The position numbers and the translations under genes were made by a program. The notes beneath the pieces are model-generated. The model ran no database searches, had not been told where the DNA came from, and saw only the letters and a list, made by a program, of their open reading frames with translations. This document shows, one piece after another, positions 33,005 through 44,655 of a DNA stretch of 64,000 bases (positions are counted from its first letter, which is position 1; each line of letters starts with the position of its first letter). This DNA comes from Heliocidaris tuberculata (taxonomy: Eukaryota; Echinodermata; Echinoidea; Camarodonta; Echinometridae), in contig CM046842.1 of assembly GCA_025618425.1 (NCBI GenBank), positions 34,725,188 to 34,789,187 on the forward strand, read 5' to 3'.

Positions 33005-34012
33005 CAGATGAGCTCTGATCAACTCATAAAGAACTCTTGAAAAAGTAAACAAGATGAAAATCTATCCAGAGGAAAACACTCTTTTCTTGTCGAAATCCCA
33101 AATGAGCTCCATTAACTTTGAAAAGAAATTTAACACTCCATCCCAAAGAACTATATGAATTTGAATTTGAATTTATTCAGAGAATATAAAAACATGTCTC
33201 TGGGAAAACAAAAGAAGTTTGATCAAACCCATGCAGGTCTGTTTTCATGATATATATAAAAAAAAACAACATGGGAATTCATTATCATAAACATACTGCA
33301 CAAATTATTATTAAAAACATGTAAACAATAGTCAATAGTGATGACTGGAAGTGAAATTATTGTAGTATTGCAGAGTACAAAATTGCATAGTTGAGGTAAA
33401 GCATTAGTTTTACTACTGCAGACTTGTTGCATTACCTACATTGTAATAATTTACCTGAGGTAATTTCTTGACGTTTTGATTCACAGTGTAAACATGCCTT
33501 GTAGAGATGTTTTTATCTTTGTCAATACCGTAGTACTATCCAGTTCAATCCTTGGGGATGTCGGAGTTTTCTTATTATGGCATCATTATCTTGATTTTTC
33601 CAATTTCACTGAGAAATGGATCAAAATGCTGATTTTTATTTCATCTGTATTCATATTGTTGTATACATGTTTGTATATCATGTTAAACCTTTCAATTGAG
33701 CCAACTAGATGACACAGTTTGTGAGTTTTTTCTCGGCTATAACGATTGAAGTTTTAAAAAACTTGATGATTGTAACCTGCATTGGAATACGAGAGAACAA
33801 TTTTAAATTACTTTGAATGATCCTTGAATTCATTTAAAATGCCCATTTCACTCTAGGGGCAAGGTGGGGGGGGGGGGGGGGGGGGGCTGTCAGCCAGTCA
33901 CCCTTTTACATGTGCCCATGATAATAATGTTTGGATGTAGAAATGAAACATAAATACAATGCCTCTCTTGAGGATGTATTTGTACATGTAAGTGCTGTTC
34001 CGGGGCCCTGTT

Positions 34013-34152
34013 TCATAAAACATGTTATCAATAACAACTGCCCCATTTCTTTGACAAATTAGCACTCAGCCAATCAGATTCAAGGATTTCAGCAGCTTAT
34101 AACAATTACTCTAACTTGTTATTGATAACAACTTTTATGACACGGGGGTCCA
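34013..34152. mobile_element. MITE family A copy
   Basis: GGGCCCTGTTTCATAAAACA start, CAGCCAATCAGATTCAAGG core, and an end ACTTTTATGACACGGGGG. Confidence 0.75.
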
Positions 34153-34198
34153 GGACCTGTACACATTACCTTTGTATCTACAAAGTCTCCATTAAAGG

Positions 34199-34288
34199 AT
34201 TAACCCATTGCCTACATGAATGGGGGAATCAGATGGTTGCTGTATTAAGCCTATGGGAATAAGAGAATCCCATAGTAATTGGGTTAAA
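34199..34288. mobile_element. Small TTAA-flanked foldback
   Basis: TTAACCCATTGCCTAC at the left and GTAATTGGGTTAA at the right, with paired inner words ATGGGGGAATC and GAGAATCCCAT. About 90 bp, possibly piggyBac-like. Confidence 0.45.
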
Positions 34289-34448
34289 AACCACCCTATT
34301 TGTTGCACCTCTGAAACAACTGCAAGGATGTTTCCTGTTATAAGTACATTTTGCTGAGGGAATCAAATGTTTTCTATTTTCATTTTTAAAAATGTATTCG
34401 AAACATGGCCTTTATTGAAGTACAGGTACATGTAATGCATTCTTTTTA

Positions 34449-34862
34449 TTAACCCTTTCAGGACAGGAATTATTCAAGGGCTAAATTGATCACACTTTGT
34501 TCTTCAAATTGGCAACAACAATATTTTCTTTTAGTGCTACAAGGTGCTAATAAGGTGTAAAATCTTTTCAATTAATATACATGGTTACAAACTCTGTTGA
34601 AGAGTTAAAAAAAATTGTGATTTTTGATAAAAACCATGATTTTGAACCTCTCATTGTGTTGCCAATTTAAGGATTTTAAAGATTATTCTCGTTTTTGTAA
34701 TTCTTGGCATCAAACGGAATATGATCATGCAGCAAAAATGGACATAGTTTTTTTCAGAAATTTTTGCTCTTTCTACTCATGTATCTGGTATATTTTTTAG
34801 AGCTGAATCAAAAGTTATTGAGCCAAACCACAAAATGTGGTCAATTGTCTCGAAAGGGTTAA
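34449..34862. mobile_element. piggyBac-like MITE family C (TTAACCCTTTC ends)
   Basis: TTAA followed by CCCTTTCAGGACAGGAAT at the left and the inverse TGTCTCGAAAGGG then TTAA at the right. A TTAA target with CCC-starting termini is the piggyBac pattern. About 414 bp, non-coding. Other copies at 35703, 36547, 43695 and 50944. Confidence 0.75.
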
Positions 34863-34881
34863 ATTGTGCATCGACAGACTG

Positions 34882-35283
34882 TTAATAGAAGGTTGAGTTC
34901 CGGCAGTCACTGTGGTGAAAAATAAATGAGCTTTCTCATTCCTTTTATGTCATTTTTGTGGAACATCATGGTTGAAACATCGCCTGAAAAGGACTGCTCT
35001 TGAACTGCCTTCATATTCAAAATATGATGAGAAATAGCTGAAATGTTCGGACCAAACATTCATGCCACATGTGTGTACATGCATAGTGCAGTCCACCTAT
35101 TTCTGTGTGCAGTGCATGTGCTTTTCAGTGAGATTTGGTCAGTTTCTTATTATTTTGATGATACCAAAACGTCACATCATACACCAGTGCTTACTTACCA
35201 TAGATATGATTAATCTCTCCCAATTGCTTTGAGACGGGTTCTTTCACAATGTAATTGCATAACCAGAACTCATTATCTTTATA
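34882..35283. mobile_element. MITE family B copy, diverged right end
   Basis: TTAATAGAAGGTTGAGTTCC at the left; CCAGAACTCATTATC at the right. It begins only 20 bp after a family C element. Confidence 0.6.
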
Positions 35284-35702
35284 TGGTACAAAAATGTTCT
35301 GTTTGTCCGGTATTCAATAAGCCTGGGATTATTACCATGATACTATAAGAGGTCCAGGGGCAAATTATTGTTAAAAAAAGTCACAATTGAAAAAGAAATT
35401 AGAAAATTAAAGGAATCAATTTTGTTATCCCTTCCCTTTTTACCAACACTGTGTTACTTTGAAAGTGACCTCTTACATAAGATGTCAGCTTTGAGCCCCC
35501 AGTTAGTTGATATCCATGCTCTGTGAATATCTTCGCATATTTAACTTCTTTGTTTGATAGTATCCAAATCCCTGACCTGCCAAATTGTTTGGTGTATAGT
35601 GTACAATATTCCATAGATGGTGTACATGTGGCAATAGTCGACTAAGGTACTCTGCTGCATGTTTGGAAAGACTAGAGCGAGAAAGGTTACATGGAACTTG
35701 CA

Positions 35703-36115
35703 TTAACCCTTTCAGGACAAGAATTATTCAAGGGCTAAATTTATCACATTTTGTTCTTCAAATTGGCAACAATAATATTTTTCTTTTAGTGCTACATGGT
35801 TCTAATAAAAGGTAATGTCTTTGAAAAAACTATGTGGTTACAAACTTTGTCGAAATTGGAAAGAATTGCCAATTTTGATAAAAAACAGTGATTTTGAACC
35901 TCTTAATATGTTGCCAATTTAAGAATTTTGGAGCTTATTCTCCTTTTAAAAATTCCTGGCATCAAACGCAATATGGTCATGCAGCAAAAATGGACACAAT
36001 GAATGCAGAAATTTTTGCTTGTTCTACTCGTGCATCTGGTATATTTTTTAGAGCTCTGAATCAAAAGATATTGAAGCAAACCACAAAATGTGGTCAATTG
36101 TCTCGAAAGGGTTAA
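35703..36115. mobile_element. piggyBac-like MITE family C copy
   Basis: TTAACCCTTTCAGGACA start at 35703 and TGTCTCGAAAGGGTTAA end at 36115. The opposed frames inside are mirror artefacts. Confidence 0.75.
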
Positions 36116-36546
36116 GGAAAAAAAACCATGAAAGTCATACGAATACGTCTAATTTTCTTGAAGTAATGGTGCGACAATCATCAGACAAGAAGGCTTGTTC
36201 ATTCTTAAATTTTGCAAATATTTGTCCAGTATTTTTTATTTTGTTTCAATTTTAAACTATTTATAATCATGTAAATACTATTTCAGTCTCTTTATTTCTC
36301 TTTTTTTTTTTTTTTTTTCGCAATATGTGAGTAGGTTTTAGACCGGCATGTCAGTGATGGCGTGTAGCTTGTGATATGTCCATTGTATTTGTAGGTAAAT
36401 TAGGAAATCATGTTTTTTTTGTGTTGTACGATGTGGTTTTTGTGTTCTTAATTATTATGCTATTTTGCCAGGTGTATATGGTACAATAAAACGACACGTT
36501 TAAACCAGACTCCATCGTTTATTGGCACATGTGTCGAACTCTTGTT

Positions 36547-36959
36547 TTAACCCTTTCAGGACAGGAATTATTTAAGGGTTAAATTGATCACATTTTGTTC
36601 TTCAAATTGGCAACAATAATATTTTTCTTTTAGTGCTACATGGTTCTAATAAGGTGTAATGTCTTTGAAAACAATATATATGGTTACTAATTTTGTCGAA
36701 AAGTTGAAAAAATTGCCAATTTTGATAAATAATAATTTTGAACCTCTCAATGTGTTGCCAATTTAGGGATTTTAAAGCTTATTCTCATTTTTAAAATTGC
36801 TGGCATCAAATGCAATATGGTCATAAAACAAAAATGGACATAGTGTGTGCAGATATTTTTGCTCTTTCTACTCATGCATCTGGTATATTTTTTAGAGCTC
36901 TGAATTAAAAGTTATTGAGCCAAACCACAAAATGTGGTCAATTGTCTTGAAAGGGTTAA
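36547..36959. mobile_element. piggyBac-like MITE family C copy
   Basis: TTAACCCTTTCAGGACA start and TGTCTTGAAAGGGTTAA end at 36959. Third copy within 2.6 kb. Confidence 0.75.
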
Positions 36960-37293
36960 AAATGTAGAATTTCTTTGTCTTTCTAGCAATTCATTGAATG
37001 AAATACAAAGAAATTTTTTTTGAATTTTGTTTGAGGGGTACGGATGTGCAAAGGTTTCATGCAGCAAAATAATTGAATTACTACATGTATACTACACTAA
37101 ATTTGTGCATGTGGAAGCCTCTTACTGCGAAAATGGCCGAAGTCACAACAGTTGCTGGTTTTACTCCACAATCTGATTTTGAAATGTACATGTATTTGAT
37201 TCCTTCTCAACATATAGCATATTTTTGTGAATGTAATTGGGTTATATAGATTGGCAAAGCATGGAAATGGCACATGGTATCTTGAGGTCTTCT

Positions 37294-37433
37294 GGGGGGT
37301 GTTTCATGAAAGGACTTGTCTGATATTTTATCCGACAAATTTGCTCTCAGCCAATCAGATGCAAGGATTTCAGCAGCTTATAACAGTTGTCGGATGAAAT
37401 ATCCGACAACTTCCTTTCATGAAATGCTCCCCT
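37294..37433. mobile_element. MITE family A variant with longer palindrome
   Basis: GGGGGTGTTTCATGAAAGG at the left and CCTTTCATGAAATGCTCCCC at the right. Shares CAGCCAATCAGATGCAAGG with family A, but the flanking arms read TTGTCGGATGAAATATCCGA. Confidence 0.7.
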
Positions 37434-37473
37434 GATTGGAACAATACAGGAGATATAATAGACAGAAGGAAAT

Positions 37474-37620
37474 GTGAGAGAGAGAGGGAGAGAGAGATGC
37501 AAGAAGATTGAGACAGACATTTTACATGATTACAAAATTGCCACTTTAGAAAGAGAAAGAGGAGAGAAAGAGAGGAGAGAAAGAGAGGAGAGCAAGTGAG
37601 AGAGAGAGATAGAAGGGGGG
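37474..37620. repeat. GAGA-rich purine tract
   Basis: Runs of GAGAGAGAGGGAGAGAG separated by short spacers, continuing weakly to 37760. Confidence 0.85.
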
Positions 37621-37757
37621 GGGGTGTGAACAGTAGATGGTATTTAGGTATACAGCCATAGATAAAAGCTGAAAAGAAAAAAAATGAGAGGATCGAGGTA
37701 TATGGTATTAGAAGATGAGGGGAGAGAAAGAGAGGAGGGAGAAGGGAGGGGTAAGGC

Positions 37758-38387
37758 CCGGGGGGGGGGGGGGGCACTCGAATTATATTTTGACGGGGGT
37801 GTGCCTCACGAATCCCCGAAAAGGGGGTCTAAGGAACTGACTTCAAGGTGTAAAATACGGGGTCTTGGGAACTATGATCTATTGGGCAGAGTGAAAAACA
37901 GGGTCTAGGGAACTACAAAACTAACCGGCAGAGTGAAAATAGGGGGTCTTGTAGCGCTAGGAGCTAGCTAGCTGGAGCAGTTTTCAAGGCTCGCGCGACG
38001 AAAGGGCCTAGGGCGCGAGACCAGGACCCCGTTGCATAAAACTTACCATTAACGGTAACTTTGCCATCAACGGTAACTCCCATGGTAACCTTGATTTTGA
38101 TTGGCTGTTGAGTGATGTTACCATGGTAGTTACCATTGATAGCAGAGTTACCATTAACGGTAAGTTTTATGCAACGGGGCCCTGGTCGAGCGACCACTGC
38201 CTTCGCCACGCTCCCGGCCGCATGCGAACGGATATGTTTCGTAACGGGGGTCTTCAGAGCGGGGCTGAGCGGCTCCTGAGCGGAACTGAGTATCTAGAGA
38301 ACGGAAATCGGGGTCTGAAAAAGGGGGTCATCAAAGCGGCACGTCCCCGTACCACCAATATACGTGAGTGCCCCCCCCCCCCCCCGG
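37758..38387. mobile_element. Poly-G/poly-C-ended element, interrupted copy
   Basis: It begins with a long G run then CACTCGAATTATATTTTG and ends ATATACGTGAGTG followed by a long C run, so the ends are inverted repeats (GGGGGGCACTC). The sequence GGGTAAGGC lies on both sides, an 8-10 bp target duplication. The body matches 60943-61497 closely. A family A-like MITE is inserted at 38024-38182. Confidence 0.75.
38024..38182. mobile_element. Nested MITE inserted in the poly-G element
   Basis: Inverted ends GGACCCCGTTGCATAAAAC and GTTTTATGCAACGGGGCCC, with inner palindromes around GGTAACCTTGATTTTGATTG. The second poly-G element has the uninterrupted site GAGACCAGGTCGAGC at about 61278, giving the empty-site sequence. 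Confidence 0.8.
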
Positions 38388-38982
38388 GGGTAAGGCATGG
38401 GCCACAGAATATATATTTTTAATTGAAGTGGGATGGTGTGCTGATCGTGTGAGCAAGTAAAACAAAAGTGCCTCCTGATAGAATGTGAGAGAGAGAGGGG
38501 GGTAGGATGGGGTGGGGGAAGTAGGGAGAGAGAGGGGGGGGGGGCCGGGGGGAATGAAAGTAGGGTAGAGAAACTTCAGAACGGGGAGGGGTAGGAATAC
38601 GTAGATTCAAGTGCATTCGCTTTTGTTTTCGATCAGATGCAGATCAGACAGGCAAGAGGGGGCGTGGCTACAGAAACCAACAATTTTCACTGCGCGTGTG
38701 ACGTAAGATCAACATCATCAACAGTGTATTATAGACGTATCGCTCCATTGAAAATATATCAACGTGGTTATTTCTGCATCTACTTCCGCATGCAAACAGT
38801 GCATTTAGCAATCAGGGCCAAGGCCGAAAGTAATCTGAAGATATTTCCTAAACCTGCTGTCAGCCAATAATTACTACTAGGTGAATAAAACGTTTTCTTA
38901 TTTACAGAGGTAAGCAAATAATTACTGTTGGTTCTCTGCCGATGTTAAACTTGAATTTGGAGCTTAGTGTGATTAGATCTAC

Positions 38983-39136
38983 CGTAATTAGAATTTAGAG
39001 TTTGTCGCTGTGAAGCTGGTAATGGTATGGTGCTCACTCTGACAGCTCGACCGGGTGAGTTGCGGCCAACGTGGCGACGGGTTTCCGCTCTCTGCATTCG
39101 CTCAGGTAAAGTCAAGTTAGATGTTGCACTCATTTG
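38983..39136 (-). CDS. Candidate internal exon, minus strand
   Basis: The acceptor TTGTTATTCTTTCAG is strong. The exon reads QMSATSNLTLPERMQRAETR, then RHVGRNSPGRAVRVSTIPLP and ASQRQTLNSNYG, and ends ACG|GTAGAT. It is Ser/Arg-rich and of unknown family. No neighbouring exon is certain, so this may be chance. Confidence 0.3.
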
Positions 39137-39304
39137 CTGAAAGAATAACAACCTGAGAAATTAAAAGTTGACATGTGACCAGTGGCTTAGCTGCATGTAA
39201 GTATGGGGGAGCATGTGCCCCTAATGATAATCTGTTTGAAAAAAATGAAAAAATAAAAAAATTGAAGAGAATAGGAATATAGATATTATTATTATTCAGC
39301 ATGT

Positions 39305-39370
39305 TCAGAGGTAGACCAAAAGCTTCAGTCTCTCTGTATCGTCGGTTGTTCCGCTGAGACTGCGTCTGGC
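39305..39370. repeat. 66-bp direct repeat shared with 41401-41466
   Basis: TCAGAGGTAGACCAAAAGCT and the following bases to GACTGCGTCTGG are almost identical at both places; the flanks continue with weaker similarity (AGAGACNGAAA). Confidence 0.8.
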
Positions 39371-39450
39371 TCCACTAGACCTCCGTACATAGAGACTGAA
39401 AGACGGTATATGCCGTAGTATGGGTCCATATTGGTCGGTGACCAGACGGC

Positions 39451-39600
39451 ACTCATCCAATTATGATTATAACCTCGTACTCCTCTTACATTAGGGTACG
39501 TTGAAACTAAGTTTCACCCACTCATCCAATGTACTAGGTTATGATTATAACCTCGTACTCCTCTTACATTACGGGTACGTTGAAACTAAGTTTCACCTAA
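39451..39600. repeat. Tandem duplication, ~70-bp unit
   Basis: CACTCATCCAATTATGATTA... to GAAACTAAGTTTCACC occurs twice in tandem, the second with a short insert. Confidence 0.85.
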
Positions 39601-40641
39601 CTCACGCTCCTTTACCTCACCATGAAGTAAATTATTTACTCCGGAGGGGTGACTAGGTATTGAAGCTACATGTAGGTCTAGCTAGTAAAATTATCATTAA
39701 TTTTTCAAACTTAATGATAAAAAAGACAAATCTTACCACCTTCCAAAGCAAGTCGTCTCTAGCTATGGGAGCATTGTTGGTGGTAAGGTGGCCGTGATAG
39801 GAAAATCGGACGGGGAAAAAATACTGCCGACCCTTGTCGTTATGAGGCGCCGTTTGTGAAGTTATATTTTTTAAAGAAACTGTATATCATTTGTATATAT
39901 ATGTTTTTCGACTTAATTGATAAAGGGAGAGGGAGAGGGAGAGGGAGAGGCTGAAAAATTTGTAGATCTGTAAATAAACTATTGTTGTAACTATAAGCAT
40001 GATATTTGTTGGGATATTTTTACTTATGTATTCGTAATGCTCTTGTTTAATGTGTCTGAGCAATTTACATGTATCTGTTGATTTAAGCTTATCACACTTT
40101 TTCTTAATAATAACATTGTATATTTGAAAACCTTTCTATGTCTGGCAATTTATTCATCCTTCTGAACATCATTATACAAGTCTATATAAAAATTCAATTT
40201 ATTAAATCAAGCCTTCACAAAGTTACCGATTCCCTTTTAAGGGATACCGTGTCAAGCAAAGATATTGGATATTGTGACAATTGTTATTTATAAATCGTGA
40301 TAAGTGAATCCTCCCCCCCCCCCCTCACATAAATAAATATTGTGAAATCATTTATACTTGAAAGCAAAATATATATATATAAATAATGGATATTGTTAAA
40401 TCATCATTTATAAATAATTAAAAACATGAAAATTATTATTTATAAATACCTGTACTCATTCTATGACATTTTCATACGAATAATTATTTGACAAGGCAAA
40501 TTATTGAATTATATACAAAAAAATTGTCTAAATGATAAATTTACAAACGGCGGCTCATACCACGGAACCCCCAAAAGTAATCTTCTATATCGGGCACAAG
40601 AGGGCAGCAAAATAAGTAAAAACGGTACAATCAACTGTTAC

Positions 40642-40734
40642 CTCAGCCCAGTCACGGCAAACAACTTTCAAGCTCCAAAATTCAGCTTTTTCAATACCGG
40701 GGTGCAGAAACTTTACATCAAATTCAAGAGTAGA
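40642..40734 (-). CDS. Weak candidate exon, minus strand
   Basis: The frame reads STLEFDVKFLHPGIEKAEFW then SLKVVCRDWAE, followed by the donor GAG|GTAACAG; 93 nt, phase 0. The upstream acceptor (CTTGAG) lacks a pyrimidine tract. It may belong with 38983-39136 and with a frame near 41035-41080 (KICQFELGFIKSSSMQTLK|GTACCT). Confidence 0.2.
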
Positions 40735-41483
40735 CTCAAGGCAACGTGTTGGTACATGTACATGTAAGTGATACTGTTCCAATTTTACCTTGATATTTAT
40801 TATGTTTTGGTTAGGACTATTACAGCAGGTTGCACATTCAGCAGGCTACGTAATCTCCAGTGGAACCGAATGGTTCCGATACATGAGTGCCAGACGGTGT
40901 ACTCAAAACGAGTCGACGCCAAGTTTCTCCTTTTTATGTCGTCAGCAAAGAAAAACTGACAAATTTTTTTACATAAAACTAGTCTATGATAAATAAGAAT
41001 TGAGAAAATAGGTACCTTCAATGTCTGCATACTAGAGCTTTTGATGAATCCTAGTTCAAACTGACAGATCTTCACATATGACTGCAGTCAGCCATCTTGA
41101 CTCGAAATTATTCATGACTATGACATCATTGAATAGTCTCCACCCATTATCCCCACCGTGCGTGCGCGCTGACGATCATCAATGCTTGCCAACGTATATT
41201 TGAATATTCATAAACCCAATCTCAAAGATTGCTCCGATTGGCCACTAGCTTTGGGGGTGGTGGCATTACGGCCAGCTAGCAGACCGGCTGATCGTACCCT
41301 TGCTTTGTACATAACGTCTTGCCGTCTGTCTATGGGGAAGGTTGATAAATGTCAGAAATATTAAAGATTTCCCCATAACAGACGGCTATTTCTGTCTAGT
41401 TCAGAGGTAGACCAAAAGCTTCAGTCTCTCTGTATCGTCGGTTGTTCCGCTGAGACTGCGTCTGGATTCTGTTACCTCTTCGC

Positions 41484-41862
41484 TTAGAGACAGAAACGGT
41501 CGTATCACTCTGCTGTGCAAACCGACTACGCGCCGACGAGTAGCTGGAAAAATCACAATAATTTGATTTTTCCTCATATATATAGATCTAGATCTATATC
41601 TACAATACATATAATGTTACATATTATTATTATTGAATTGGTTAGGCCTAGGCTCTATTTAACTTACGGAATCTGCTCAACTTACCAATTTGACTGAATG
41701 ATCCGTTTAAAGCTCCTTTTTCAGATAATTCAGGGTCCAAGGTATTCTCCTTTTGAAAATCTTGCAGCCGTATTCAAACTGTTATTAGTCATGGTAGTGA
41801 ATAGTGCAAGTCAATGTGTATTCGGTTTGCACAGCAGAGTGATACGACCGTTTCTGTCTCTA
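41484..41862. repeat. Foldback with 40-bp inverted arms
   Basis: TTAGAGACAGAAACGGTCGT at about 41484-41523 is inverted at 41824-41862. The direct word GTCTAGTTCAGAGG lies at about 41393 and 41896, just outside, and may be a duplicated target or part of the element. Confidence 0.6.
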
Positions 41863-41869
41863 AGTGTAG

Positions 41870-43694
41870 AGCTAACGAATGAGAGACAGAATTTTGGGTC
41901 TAGTTCAGAGGAAACCAAGAACTTATTGAAGGGAGATGGGAGAGTTATTTTTTTTATTTTTTTATTTTTTTCATTTTCAGGGTCTAGATTCTACATGTAC
42001 ATGTTTATGACTTAGTCTGAGCAATGCTGAGGAAGAAAAATAGCTTCATCATCTTTGACAGAATTAAAAGTATAATGTAGATCTAGGCCTAACGTTAGAT
42101 CTAATGCACTCAAACTTATGCGAGGTTATTGAGATAACCTCGCATTCCATACCTTCATACCGTGAGCAATTGCCTCCCATAGGCTATGCCGGCATAGGCA
42201 AGTGTGTGATATCTTGCCCATACATGTATGTGCAGGAGGGGAGCAAGATCACCCACCCAAAACAGCCTGAAAATATCACTTGATCAAGATGATAAAGATT
42301 CCATCGAAGGATCTGGCATAAAATTAGATATATTCTATCATTCTAAAATGTAGAAGGAAGTATTTTCTCAAAATTTTGCCAATTGGTGTTTTTACTTCTT
42401 TAACTTAGAGGTTGTGACAGGCCGAAAAATGACACAGGCCCATATCGTGATGGTCCCTTGAGTGGATCTGATGTAGATCTAGACAGAAAAATCTGTTTGG
42501 AGTCCTGAGTAAATTATAACATTTTTTTTTACTTTTGAGGCTTTCCTCCAATTAGCTAGACAGACAGAAGCCTCCTTGAACCTAGTTGAAGAAGTACGTG
42601 TACTCTCCCAAAAAGTGTAGATTCTGTCCTGGTGAGGGTTGTCCTGGAGAGGGTTGTGCTGTGTCAGGTGCTGCTGGTGCTAAAGGTGATGTGGTGTCCT
42701 TGTATCCTCAGTGCACTGTATACACCGTGCTAGGTGCAGTGTGCATGTGTGTCCCTCTCTTACAGCAACTTCAACCAAGTTCAGGGTTGTGGGGGAGGCA
42801 ACATGTCTCACTTGACAGGTAATGTTGCTCCCTGGAATCCAGCTATAGAAGTTGATGTTACGGCAGTGTTTGGGAGAGTATTCCAGATACGGTTAATATC
42901 TGTGCATGTAGTCACCGTAGTCGAGTACCTCGCGGCCTGCCTTAAGTACTATGCCTGTGGCAAAAAGGGTGAGGTACCATATTACGACAAAATAAAAAGT
43001 CGGAAATGAAAACAAAATAGACAAAATGTCATGATGAATATATACTTAATACAATGGACTCACCTGAGTTTTGAAATAATCCCAGATTTCCCCAAATTTT
43101 ACCCCTTTTTCTATGTTGTCAACGTGGTTATCAAAAGTGAATCTGTCGGGCGAACCGAATCTATTCTCATGAGCCCTCGCGCGTGCTCATGGAAGTCCCA
43201 GTCAGGTCTTAGTCATAGGTAAGCACATGTGAAAGCCCCCAACGGGAATGCTTAGGGCAGACTTTGGTCTATGAAGAAGAGGAATTCCGTGAAGCCAGAT
43301 GTAGTCTCCGCGTAGCATATTCCACACCCCATTCCATAATTTGAAATACAAAGTCATAAAAGAAACAAAAATACATGGAATATAATGATCATTATATACA
43401 TGTAGTGCACCCACCTGATTTTTTAAATAATCCAAAATTTACAGGAAATAAACCCTGTTTTGACATGTTGTCAACATGGTTATCGCAAGTGAATCGAGGT
43501 GAACGGAATACTAGTACATGTATAGTGAACGCACGCGTGTGCACATGCGTACGTACACATGTAGGTCCCAGCTCAGCTGCGGAGCTCTGCCCTCAAATGC
43601 AGTCAAAGCTGATAGATATGTTGTTTCACCATATTTCATTAAAAAATTCGCAAATACCAGCTATATGTAAGTTAGATAATCTCACAAACCTTCC
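41870..43694. other. No supported gene
   Basis: Scattered short frames on both strands (for example around 42734-43009) have no recognised domain and no clear splice context. Confidence 0.4.
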
Positions 43695-44110
43695 TTAACC
43701 CTTTCAGGACAGGAATTATTTAAGGGTTAAATTGATCACATTTTGTTCTTCAAATTGGCAACAATAATATTTTTCTTTTAGTGCTGCATGGTTCTAATAA
43801 GGTGTAATGTCTTTGAAAACAATATGCATGGTTAGGAATTTATCAAAATGTTGAAAAAATGGCCAGTTTTGATGAATAAACAATGATTTTTAACCTCTCA
43901 ATGTGTTGCCAATTTAAGGATGTAAAAGCTTATTCTGGATTTTAGAATTCCTGGCATCAAACGTAATATGGTCATGCACTAAAAATTGACATAGTGTGTG
44001 CAAAAAATTTTGCTCTTTCTACTCATGCATGTGGTATATTTTTTAGAGCTTTGAATCAAAAGTTATTGAGCCAAACCACAAAATGTGGTCAATTGTCTTG
44101 AAAGGGTTAA
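43695..44110. mobile_element. piggyBac-like MITE family C copy
   Basis: TTAACCCTTTCAGGACA start and TGTCTTGAAAGGGTTAA end. Confidence 0.75.
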
Positions 44111-44548
44111 ACTGCAATAAAAAATCATAATCTTGAGTGAAGGAGGATGAATTTTACAATTTGAATATGTTCTGATGAAAAAAAGGCGAGAATATTACAT
44201 GTATATCGAGAACGATCGTGAACGATCTTTTCTCCCATGTTGAAGCACTACTGCGCATGTGCATTGGTGATTGGCACTCCGGTTTTTGAGAGACCAGCAC
44301 TGAGAAAAGATCGTTAGTGACTTTCTATCGCTTTTTTTTTTGCAAAAGGAATATTGAAAACGTACCAATTATCACTCCTATTGCAAGTTTTTTGGTGTTT
44401 GCTATAAAGGTAGTTCTGGTCACATCAGAACTGAAATATACACAAAGTACAAAAAATGAGTAAACATACACAATTTCGGCAGGACGAATGAGGTTTTTCT
44501 TACCTTGCACATGTAGTTAGTCAAATGCTATTTGTTTTTATAAGAAAA

Positions 44549-44655
44549 GTTGACCCTGGTTCAAAACCAAGTGGATGCGCTTGTCCCCATTGGTAAGGTG
44601 TTAATCCGCATTTACCAAGTCCCTCGGAGAGGGAGCCGTTGGTCCCCTGGTTGCT
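44549..44655 (+). mobile_element. SINE body fragment
   Basis: CTGGTTCAAAACC resembles a B box and is followed by GTTAATCCGCATTTACCAAG and CCCTCGGAGAGGG, words typical of marine SINE bodies. Confidence 0.4.

Larger units (their letters stand above)
30746..33990 (+). other. 3' UTR and intergenic stretch
   Basis: No supported exon. The first 420 bp hold decayed copies of the coding tail. A candidate AATAAA lies at 31263-31268. Further on are a G-rich run at 32590-32620, a family A MITE fragment at 32900-33004 and a poly-G run at about 33866-33886. Confidence 0.4.

Noticed and set aside
37370..37777. 135-residue minus-strand Pro/Ser/Leu-rich frame
   Set aside because: Reads through the GAGA-rich purine tract; composition artefact.
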